A stretch of 6,819 nt of DNA from Gammaproteobacteria bacterium (lineage in GTDB: Bacteria > Pseudomonadota > Gammaproteobacteria > Pseudomonadales > Pseudohongiellaceae). The translations under genes were made by a program, and so were the position numbers. The stretch spans positions 7,753 to 14,571 of the forward strand of contig JAESUV010000029.1 in assembly GCA_016762975.1 (NCBI GenBank). Reading direction: 5' to 3'. This document shows positions 1 through 5,557 of this stretch, piece by piece; position 1 is the stretch's first letter, and each line of letters starts with the position of its first letter. Under the pieces are notes generated by a model that saw only the letters and a program-made list of their open reading frames with translations, made no database searches and had not been told where the DNA came from.

Positions 1-773
1 ATACCGGTACTTACTTGCCAGCTCTGCTTGCGCCCAGGCCTAATAAAGGCATAGCGACTATCGACTTGCAGCAAATCCGATTCGGAATCCTCGCTTAGTC
101 GCCCTCTTACTTCCGTCAGCCAGTTATGCTGGTAATTAACTCCAAGGCGTCGATAGCGGCCCCCTAGACGAAAATTCATATAAGGGCCGCTTTTGGGCCT
201 GAATTCTTCGTTTAAAAGCAGCACAATGGGCTCGCCGGAGAGTGTCAGCGTCAGTTGGCTAGGATCGGGCGCGCCGTTTAAATTGTTATCAAAGCCTGCC
301 AGTATATCCAGTTGAACACTGCGCTCGGTGGTTAATGCTTGCCAAGATCGTTGCCGCTTCCGAATTATTGATTGCAGGTCGCTTGCTAGTTCTTCGAAGT
401 CTTCACGCGCAAGCAGGGCGTCGTTGACCTGAATTGCCGAGAATAATTGCCCCTGTAGATAGAGCGCCTGGGCATAATCCATTTGGGCCCCGCCATTCTC
501 AGGCTCTAGCAAGAGAGCCCGCTCAAGCGATTCAAAAGCAGCGGCTATATTCCCGCTATTTAACTTTGCAGCACCCAATAATGCGTAAAATTCTGAGCTC
601 TCCAAGCATTCTGACGACATGGGTTCTAGCTGCAGGCGCAACGACAGCCAATTTACATTCGCATCAGGATAGAAGGGCGCCAAATCAGGGCACTGTGCAC
701 TGGCATTCGAAGAGAAGGTTGCAAGGCCAAAGTAGGCTATAGATAGAAGGACAGTGTAAAAAAATCGCTGCAT
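1..773 (-). CDS. TPR plus outer-membrane beta-barrel protein, Slam/DUF560-like (C-terminus cut by window edge)
   Basis: The reading frame is open from the ATG at 773 to the left edge, giving 257 codons. Residues 1-26 form a Sec signal peptide with a hydrophobic core and an ASA cleavage site before Q27. About residues 61-127 read as two TPR-like helical repeats (for example LGAAKLNSGNIAAAFESLER). From about residue 152 the sequence becomes alternating and strand-like, including AGFDNNLNGAPD, which resembles the first strand of the DUF560/Slam barrel (G-x-x-x-N-x-N-x-A-P). Family knowledge: Slam proteins are outer-membrane proteins with a periplasmic TPR region and a C-terminal barrel that help surface lipoproteins cross the outer membrane; relatives also lie beside type I secretion genes. 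An in-frame ATG at 833 would add 20 residues, but it puts a polar stretch before the signal peptide, has no Shine-Dalgarno and sits at the predicted transcription start. The 773 start has AGGA 3 nt upstream. Slam-like identity is by eye; a generic TPR/OMP protein is the alternative. Confidence 0.72.
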   Translation of the reverse strand, partial: MQRFFYTVLLSIAYFGLATFSSNASAQCPDLAPFYPDANVNWLSLRLQLEPMSSECLESSEFYALLGAAKLNSGNIAAAFESLERALLLEPENGGAQMDYAQALYLQGQLFSAIQVNDALLAREDFEELASDLQSIIRKRQRSWQALTTERSVQLDILAGFDNNLNGAPDPSQLTLTLSGEPIVLLLNEEFRPKSGPYMNFRLGGRYRRLGVNYQHNWLTEVRGRLSEDSESDLLQVDSRYAFIRPGRKQSWQVSTG

Positions 774-839
774 AGTTCCTGACAACCCAATTGGGGCCTT
801 GAGCTTGCCAAGTACGAACCGATTAGTAAACATGGCGGG

Positions 840-868
840 ATTATCTGGGATCACATCGATTGATACAA
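840..868 (-). promoter_or_regulatory. Candidate sigma70 promoter for the TPR/barrel gene
   Basis: Read on the minus strand, TTGTAT (863-868, 3 of 6 to consensus) is followed by a 17-bp spacer and GATAAT (840-845, 5 of 6). Transcription would begin near 833, leaving a leader of about 60 nt before the ATG at 773. The rest of the 774-942 gap shows no GC-rich hairpin with a T-run, so read-through from the cyclase gene is also possible. The -35 match is weak. Confidence 0.35.
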
Positions 869-880
869 CACAGCAATTCA

Positions 881-902
881 CTGTAACAGTCTCTTATAGA
901 CT
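881..902. repeat. Two small inverted repeats between cyclase and TPR gene
   Basis: CTGTAACAG (881-889) is a 4+1+4 palindrome. AGTCT-CTTAT-AGACT (888-902) is a 5-bp stem with a 5-nt loop and overlaps it. Both are short and AT-rich and have no T-run on either strand, so they do not make a convincing terminator. They could be a weak operator or chance. Confidence 0.15.
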
Positions 903-942
903 AATAATCGAGAAGATTAGACAGCCAGAAGAGATAGAAGAA

Positions 943-2970
943 TCAATCTCCGTTTCCAGCAACCACTTTTAGCCTAGGCGGCATGCGTCTAGCGCTTTTA
1001 TTCTTAACTGGCATCGATTCTGAGATTGCTGGTGCAAATAGAGTATGGGGAATTCTCAAGCCACTCAGTAAATAGCTACCTTGGGAGATAAGCTTTAGAT
1101 CACTGAGCTGACGGGCTGCACATTCCCCAATCAGGATGGGCTGCGCTAGCTCTTCTGTTAATTCTTGAACACGTAAAGTGATAGTCACTGTGTCACCTAA
1201 CAAAGAGTGACTACGGCGATGCGCAGGCCCTATGGAACCAATTAAAACAGGCCCTTGCTCAATGCCAATTCCTAGGGCCAGCGGCTCTAGGTGACTTACT
1301 GATTGCGGCATGAGCATGTCCTGATCAATTGCCTGTTGCATGCACTGGGCGGCTCGCAGGGCTTGAAGTGCGGCTTCGCGGTGGTGCCCGTCCCAGACTG
1401 CTAGAACGCTGTCGCCTTTAAATTCGTGCACTCGGCCGCCATGCTGCTCGACGATTTCTGTGGCACGCACAAAGAAGAAATGCAATACGGCGGCTGACTC
1501 TTCTGGTGGTCGTGCCTCGCTAAAGGCGGCGAAGTTTCGAAGATCGGCGCTCAAAAGGGTTACGTCACAGCGCTTTGCGTTAATCGCGGAACTGGGCAGT
1601 GTGTAGGCAATTTCTTTGGCAACATCGAGTGGAAGATAGCTGCTTAGATTGCTATACACTCGACTGCGTTCGACCCGCACACGACTCTGCTCTAACAGCA
1701 GTAACAAGCTCGCAGCGAGTAGGCTATATAGTGCAGGAAACAGCCAGCCCATCCAGACTTCACTGCTGCTCAGCAGCTGAATATGCAGTGTAAGGACAAG
1801 CAAGGGAAAGACGACGCCAGCAATAGGCAGCCCGTAGGCGGATACACGGCCGGGGGCGGCAGCCAGTTTAAGTAGGACCATTGCAATGCAAAGGCTAATA
1901 AATCCCAATAACCAATTTGCGGAACGCGGGGTATAGGGCATCTGTGCATCCAATAAACTGCCCAAAATGCGTGCCTGCAACTCGACGCCGGGAGTCGCTC
2001 CACTGTATGGCGTGGGAACGATATCGCCCATGCTCAGTGCGGTTGCGCCAACCAATACCCAGGTGTTTTCAAATAATCCTGGCTCTATATTCCCTGACAT
2101 TACATCGGATGCGGAAACTGCCCGAAAATTATCCGGCGCTTCCTTGTAGGAAATACGAATATTGCCCTGTCTATCGAGAGGAATGTTAAGGCCAGGGTAG
2201 GCATCAAGCTGTAAGCGGAATGCGGGGCCAAAAAATGACGTGTCAGCGCGTATGCTGGCGTTCCAGTCCACGCTATTGGTTGCCTCTAATAGAGCGCTAA
2301 TAGCGAGTGCAGGGTAGGGCATGCCATCGACGCAAATTAATGCCGGAAACTGCCGTATAGAACCATCGCTGGCTACTATAGGCGTGATATGACCCTTGGA
2401 GATTCCGGAAAGCCCAGCGTGGCTGGCGATATAATTTTGGGTGCTAGGCAGAGATATTCCACTGCTGGCCGCGGATACCTGTGCACTACAGCTAACGCCA
2501 GATACCGCATGTGACATTGCACCCACACGTGCCGTCTGCTCGGACTGTAAAATCGGCACCTGCGCCAACACCGCACCGCGCGATGACTGCAAGGCAGCGA
2601 CTAATTCAGCATCTCCATCCTTAGGCTCTGCAAGAAACACGTCGTGAATTTGTAGTTGAGCACCTGCTTCATCAATAGCATTGACCAAGCGCGCAAGCTC
2701 CTGTCGAGGCCAAGGCCAAGGGCCCACTTCGGCCAAGCTTTTTTCATCGATGGTGACCAGCGTGATGCGCTGTTCTATGGTGTCGTCCGTAGTTAAGGTC
2801 CAACCCAGCACACCCAGTCGTTCTTCTAGAGTTTTAAGCGCATCACTAAAAGCGAAATTTAAAGCAGCAGACAAAATGCCGGCCAAAAGTAGCACCAGCA
2901 ATCGCCCATCACGAGGCCGTAATTTTTGCACAAGAGTCGCTGCTGATTTTGGAAGAGAAGAGAGCTGCAT
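943..2970 (-). CDS. CHASE2-domain class III adenylate/guanylate cyclase, membrane-bound
   Basis: This 675-residue inner-membrane protein has the standard CHASE2-cyclase layout: one N-terminal helix (about 23-41), an extracytoplasmic CHASE2 sensor (about 45-345), three helices (about 352-372, 378-399, 404-426) and a cytoplasmic class III cyclase domain (about 466-648). CHASE2 hallmarks are VTIDEKSLAEVGPWPWPR near 72-89, HDVFLAEPKDGD near 109-120, and VLVGAT...GD...TPYSGATPGVE near 305-330. In the catalytic domain the metal-binding aspartates are D476 (SADLRNF) and D520 (KGDSVLAVW), and the transition-state Arg is R600. Three positions differ from typical adenylate cyclases: E516 replaces the base-selecting Lys, S589 replaces the Asp/Thr partner, and T596 replaces the transition-state Asn. 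The product could therefore be cAMP, cGMP or little at all. The start is fixed by an overlap-type junction with the upstream fecR gene (2 nt gap). The likely role is converting a periplasmic signal, perhaps through the FecR protein, into a cyclic-nucleotide signal. Confidence 0.9.
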   Translation of the reverse strand: MQLSSLPKSAATLVQKLRPRDGRLLVLLLAGILSAALNFAFSDALKTLEERLGVLGWTLTTDDTIEQRITLVTIDEKSLAEVGPWPWPRQELARLVNAIDEAGAQLQIHDVFLAEPKDGDAELVAALQSSRGAVLAQVPILQSEQTARVGAMSHAVSGVSCSAQVSAASSGISLPSTQNYIASHAGLSGISKGHITPIVASDGSIRQFPALICVDGMPYPALAISALLEATNSVDWNASIRADTSFFGPAFRLQLDAYPGLNIPLDRQGNIRISYKEAPDNFRAVSASDVMSGNIEPGLFENTWVLVGATALSMGDIVPTPYSGATPGVELQARILGSLLDAQMPYTPRSANWLLGFISLCIAMVLLKLAAAPGRVSAYGLPIAGVVFPLLVLTLHIQLLSSSEVWMGWLFPALYSLLAASLLLLLEQSRVRVERSRVYSNLSSYLPLDVAKEIAYTLPSSAINAKRCDVTLLSADLRNFAAFSEARPPEESAAVLHFFFVRATEIVEQHGGRVHEFKGDSVLAVWDGHHREAALQALRAAQCMQQAIDQDMLMPQSVSHLEPLALGIGIEQGPVLIGSIGPAHRRSHSLLGDTVTITLRVQELTEELAQPILIGECAARQLSDLKLISQGSYLLSGLRIPHTLFAPAISESMPVKNKSARRMPPRLKVVAGNGD

Positions 2971-2972
2971 GA

Positions 2973-2979
2973 CTACCTA
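2973..2979 (-). promoter_or_regulatory. Ribosome binding site of the cyclase gene inside the end of fecR
   Basis: Minus-strand AGGTAG contains the last Arg codon (AGG) and the stop (TAG) of the FecR gene. The AGG lies 5 nt before the cyclase ATG at 2970. Having the Shine-Dalgarno inside the upstream gene and only 2 nt between stop and start indicates translational coupling and one transcript. Confidence 0.6.
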
Positions 2980-4367
2980 GCATCCCACAGCGTTAAGCCA
3001 TTAACGCTGCCGTTTTCCAATTGTTTTTCAAAAAAGTAGCCTGCCTCGCGGCCATCGGTAGTAACCGCACCGGCAAGGCGCTGAGTATCAGCAATTGCAT
3101 TGAAATAGCCGCGATCAGAAATAGTGCCGCTCGCTGCGAAGTCGACAAAGCCGGTGCTAATATGGTTCAGATTTAACTCAGTAGTAAAACTGCTTTGGTC
3201 AAAGTCGATAGCGAGATTTCCCCTGTTCACTTGCATCGCCACGATTCCACTTTCGGAATTGTAAAACGCCTGTGCACTGGCCAGTGAGAAACTGACTGGG
3301 CCCAAGCCCCGCTCAACCTGAGGCCTAGGGCCTTCGACTCGAAACAGCGCGTATTCAGAATTGCCCACAGTAACCTTGCGGCCAACTCTAGCTTCTTCGA
3401 AGTTTAGCGTTATACGCTCCTGCGCACTGGGCTCAGAGGCCCAACGGCCCCATACCATCTGGCGATTCGTCAATTCAGAGCTCGCTACCGCTGCAGCGGG
3501 AGTAAATTCAGGCAAATCATCAACTGCTTGTTTTGTAGCCCTTAATGAGGTGACATTTTCCAAGTAAGCATCGGTGTCAGTGATCCTGCCCTCGTCTTCG
3601 GATGTATTATCTGCCAGGGCAAGTTGAACTTCTTCACGCATAATGCCCGGCTCTCTTTCATGGGGTGCCGGAATCAATCGCGGTACCAGCGCTGTGCCTT
3701 CAAATTCAAGCATCTGCAATGCGCTGTCTGTTAGCTCCACCGCATTGGTAGCGCAGGGCCCAATGGCCGAAACAGTGCACTCTTCTGAATAAGGCGCCAT
3801 TACAATGGCCCCCTGATTCACTAGTGCACGGGTGCTCTGGTCTGTAACGCTAACTACAAAATCGGTACCACGAACTCCGATTGCCGCTATTGGGGTATTT
3901 AACCGATAGCGCGAACGCGCAGCCTTTGCACCTGCTCCGGAGATTGAGCGAGCGACTCCCTCTTTCAGGTTCATTTTGATTAAGGACTTTTCGGGATGTT
4001 CTGAATCGTAGTCGTAGCTGATAATTTCAAGCTGACTGTCTGGCCTCACGCTAACGAGAGCCTCGTCTACAAAGCGGATGTGCACATGGCCATTAGATTG
4101 GGTCAAAATCTGGTCACTTGCACGAATCTGGCTGCCAATTTCGACCAACTTGCGTGGCTTGCCCTCTCTTAATAAGTAGGCTTTACCGAGCACCAAGCTA
4201 ACTTTGCCCACGACCGCTGCTTCTCCCGCCTCTACAGCGCTAGCTGGATAGGCGGCAACGCTCCAAAAAAAGAAGGCGGCAAGAGCTACAAATCGACCAA
4301 AGATTGAAGTCAATCTGCCGAAGAACCCATTGGGCCTAGCTGTACTGGCTATTTTGCTTAGTCTCAT
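2973..4367 (-). CDS. Secreted FecR-domain protein with C-terminal beta-rich, TbpB/lipocalin-like region
   Basis: The 464-residue product begins with a long basic N-region and a hydrophobic core (about 27-39), then a PASA cleavage site at residue 44, so it should be exported by Sec. Residues about 50-200 form a FecR fold: VVGKVSLVLGKAYL, then a GSQIRASDQILTQSNGHVHIRF segment, VSVRPDSQLEI, and the diagnostic RLNTPIAAIGVRGTDF near 155-170. No transmembrane helix follows, unlike FecR sigma-factor regulators that span the inner membrane. C197 and C205 could form a disulfide. Residues about 210-300 are acidic and low in structure. Residues about 305-464 alternate hydrophobic and polar (GNLAIDFDQSSF, GTISDRGYF, DGREAGYFFEK), a pattern like the small barrels of TbpB-type proteins; this comparison is by eye. 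It is first in the operon with the cyclase. A periplasmic partner or ligand-presenting protein for the CHASE2 sensor is inferred. The ribosome site (GAGA about 10 nt upstream) is weak. Confidence 0.85.
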   Translation of the reverse strand: MRLSKIASTARPNGFFGRLTSIFGRFVALAAFFFWSVAAYPASAVEAGEAAVVGKVSLVLGKAYLLREGKPRKLVEIGSQIRASDQILTQSNGHVHIRFVDEALVSVRPDSQLEIISYDYDSEHPEKSLIKMNLKEGVARSISGAGAKAARSRYRLNTPIAAIGVRGTDFVVSVTDQSTRALVNQGAIVMAPYSEECTVSAIGPCATNAVELTDSALQMLEFEGTALVPRLIPAPHEREPGIMREEVQLALADNTSEDEGRITDTDAYLENVTSLRATKQAVDDLPEFTPAAAVASSELTNRQMVWGRWASEPSAQERITLNFEEARVGRKVTVGNSEYALFRVEGPRPQVERGLGPVSFSLASAQAFYNSESGIVAMQVNRGNLAIDFDQSSFTTELNLNHISTGFVDFAASGTISDRGYFNAIADTQRLAGAVTTDGREAGYFFEKQLENGSVNGLTLWDAR

Positions 4368-4444
4368 TGCTATTTCTCTGGTTTGCCTTGTTGCCTAGGA
4401 GAATGATCGTGGAGCGAAAACACAACTTGCCCAGTTAGCCGATG

Positions 4445-4472
4445 AAGATACTCCAAAGCCAATTAACAGCAA
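4445..4472 (-). promoter_or_regulatory. Candidate promoter of the fecR-cyclase operon
   Basis: On the minus strand, TTGCTG (4467-4472) is followed by a 16-bp spacer and TATCTT (4445-4450, 4 of 6). Transcription would begin near 4438, leaving a leader of about 71 nt. Both hexamers are weak, as expected for an activator-dependent promoter. The CRP-like site at 4472-4487 abuts the -35 box, with its centre at about -41.5. Confidence 0.35.
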
Positions 4473-4487
4473 GTGACGCCAATCACA
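4472..4487. promoter_or_regulatory. CRP-like binding site shared by divergent promoters
   Basis: AGTGACGCCAATCACA reads AGTGA-N6-TCACA, matching 9 of 10 core positions of the CRP consensus TGTGA-N6-TCACA, with the outer T of TCACAT also present. It lies between fecR (minus) and the Crp-like gene (plus). It is centred at 4479.5, which is about -62 from the predicted plus-strand start and about -41.5 from the predicted minus-strand start. The adjacent regulator carries an R-E-T-V-x-R recognition helix suited to GTGA half-sites, so it may bind here; the global CRP of the cell is the alternative. Confidence 0.6.
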
Positions 4488-4507
4488 TGAAGCCAAAATA
4501 CTCCCAT

Positions 4508-4535
4508 TTGCTATTAAGTTTCAAGCACTTATAAT
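4508..4535 (+). promoter_or_regulatory. Candidate sigma70 promoter of the Crp-like gene
   Basis: TTGCTA (4508-4513, 4 of 6) is followed by a 16-bp spacer and a perfect TATAAT (4530-4535). The start would be near 4541-4542, giving a leader of about 47 nt before the ATG at 4589. The CRP-like site upstream lies at the class I distance. Confidence 0.55.
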
Positions 4536-4588
4536 ACCAATCAACGGCGACTACAGCGCCGCCACCGTAACATCTGGATCAGAAGTTC

Positions 4589-5335
4589 ATGGCGGTAACA
4601 CCCGAACTATTAAGCAGCTTTCCCCTTTTTAAGCCCTTACCTCGCGAGCTGCTTAAGCAGCTGGCTCAACAATCTTTTCTTAAGAAGTTTGCCCGACGTG
4701 CCATCGTATTGAATGCCGGTGTTCGTGAAGAGCATATGTGCTTCCTGTTCGAGGGGCGCCTGCAGGGCGTTGATTTTACCATCGACGGGCGGGAAGTGGG
4801 GCTTTACTTCGTGGAACCAGGTGATTTTTGCGGCGAATTGGGCCTATTTGATCAAGGCACTCAGCCGGAGTATATCATCGCTCTAACACCGGTAGTTGTA
4901 ATCAATATTCCACTCGAGAGCCTACAGGACATCATGCTCAACAATGCGAGCATGGTGACTATGCTGGGCAAGAAACTAGCAGCAAGAGTGCGACAAATGA
5001 CACAGCAACGTACTCTCTTAGGGCTGCCTAATGTGTCACAGCGGGTCTGCTGCCAACTTTGGAACCTTGTTCCAAACAAAGGCCGGCAAACCACGGCAAC
5101 CGAAGCCAACCCTGAAAACCAAAAAGAAGAGAGAATCGAGAGCACCTCAGCAATCAGCAACCCGCCTACGCACCAAGAAATTGCCATCATGCTGAATGTG
5201 AGTCGAGAGACCGTAACTCGTGTATTTCAAAAACTCCAAAACCAACGCGTAGTGCAGCGAGATGGCCCCAGAAGTCTACTGATACCAGACTTACTTACCC
5301 TAAAGAAACTGGCTGAAGGCAAGCAGGAGCTTTAG
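4589..5335 (+). CDS. Crp/Fnr-family transcriptional regulator
   Basis: The 248-residue product has an N-terminal cyclic-nucleotide-binding-type barrel (about 10-115) with the conserved G-E-L-G-L-F turn at 82-87, a dimerisation helix (about 118-145), and a C-terminal winged helix-turn-helix (about 194-235). Recognition-helix residues R206, E207 and R211 in VSRETVTR match the GTGA-reading R180, E181 and R185 of E. coli CRP. The ligand pocket differs: positions aligned with CRP R82 and S83 are P93 and E94, and no Thr-Ser pair is seen where CRP has T127-S128. FNR is excluded because no N-terminal cysteine cluster exists (cysteines only at 51, 81, 154, 155). Between the dimerisation helix and the HTH lies a polar linker (about 162-193) roughly 15 residues longer than in CRP. 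It is transcribed divergently from fecR-cyclase and precedes the exporter gene, so control of both is likely. Activating ligand is unknown. The start is the first ATG after the promoter; its Shine-Dalgarno is poor. Confidence 0.9.
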   Translation: MAVTPELLSSFPLFKPLPRELLKQLAQQSFLKKFARRAIVLNAGVREEHMCFLFEGRLQGVDFTIDGREVGLYFVEPGDFCGELGLFDQGTQPEYIIALTPVVVINIPLESLQDIMLNNASMVTMLGKKLAARVRQMTQQRTLLGLPNVSQRVCCQLWNLVPNKGRQTTATEANPENQKEERIESTSAISNPPTHQEIAIMLNVSRETVTRVFQKLQNQRVVQRDGPRSLLIPDLLTLKKLAEGKQEL

Positions 5336-5351
5336 AGCTAGGCAGTTTCTC

Positions 5352-5368
5352 AATGTAAACTTTACATT
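5352..5368. promoter_or_regulatory. Perfect 17-bp palindrome, likely operator
   Basis: AATGTAAA-C-TTTACATT is an exact 8+1+8 inverted repeat 16 bp after the regulator's stop codon. The single-base centre is unsuitable for an RNA hairpin loop without losing a pair, it is AT-rich, and no T-run follows, so a protein-binding operator is more likely than a terminator. The half-sites resemble TyrR boxes (TGTAAA/TTTACA), but TyrR needs a 6-bp spacer. It does not match the TGTGA half-site expected for the neighbouring Crp-like protein. It overlaps the -35 box of a candidate promoter for the exporter gene. Confidence 0.5.
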
Positions 5369-5389
5369 ACCGATCCACAACCGTGAAAT
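5361..5389 (+). promoter_or_regulatory. Candidate promoter for the exporter gene
   Basis: TTTACA (5361-5366, 5 of 6) is the right arm of the palindrome. A 17-bp spacer leads to TGAAAT (5384-5389, 4 of 6). Transcription would begin near 5396, leaving a leader of about 160 nt. A protein on the palindrome would block this promoter. The -10 box is weak, and transcription from the regulator's promoter could also run through. Confidence 0.3.
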
Positions 5390-5413
5390 ATCGTACTATC
5401 TTCCTAACTAGCA

Positions 5414-5435
5414 GTGGGGGTTGAAAAACTCCTGC
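5414..5435 (+). other. Hairpin with GAAA tetraloop in the exporter leader
   Basis: GTGGGGGTT (5414-5422) pairs with AACTCCTGC (5427-5435) as a 9-bp stem with three G-U pairs around the loop GAAA. No U-run follows, so it is a poor intrinsic terminator; it may be a leader structure or chance. The remainder of the 5336-5557 gap shows no small ORF or tRNA that I can support. A further weak stem, CGAT/ATCG at 5524-5538, lies just before the exporter start. Confidence 0.25.
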
Positions 5436-5557
5436 CGATACCCAATTAATACGAATTCACTTGTTTGCTTGCCAATACGACACGCGTTTATGTGGAAACC
5501 CAAGGCTGTGCAGCTAGATCAGTCGATTTTTGAGATCGCTTAACTTAAGTAGTACAC

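Noticed and set aside
434..742. 102-codon open frame on the plus strand
   Set aside because: It lies antisense within the TPR/barrel gene, which has a signal peptide and recognisable domains. The plus-strand product has no recognisable motif and no ribosome site was found.
831..833. In-frame upstream ATG for the TPR/barrel gene
   Set aside because: It has no Shine-Dalgarno, would place 20 residues before a good signal peptide, and coincides with the predicted transcription start.
851..862. CRP-like half-site (TGTGAT on the minus strand) near the TPR gene promoter
   Set aside because: Only one half-site is present; the position six bases on reads ATAAT instead of TCACA, and the site would lie between the -35 and -10 boxes.
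2681..2980. 99-codon open frame on the plus strand
   Set aside because: It is antisense to the start of the CHASE2 cyclase; its composition is that of a shadow frame and there is no promoter or domain.
4861..5190. 109-codon open frame on the minus strand
   Set aside because: It is antisense to the Crp-like gene, whose domains and promoter are clear. Its hydrophobic content follows from the complementary codons.
4589..5335. Regulator as an FNR-type oxygen sensor
   Set aside because: The N-terminal cysteine cluster for an iron-sulfur centre is absent, and the recognition helix matches CRP rather than FNR.
5352..5368. Palindrome as an intrinsic terminator of the regulator gene
   Set aside because: The arms are AT-rich, the centre is a single base, and no T-run follows on either strand.
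5352..5368. Palindrome as a TyrR box
   Set aside because: TyrR boxes have TGTAAA and TTTACA separated by 6 bp; here the separation is 1 bp.
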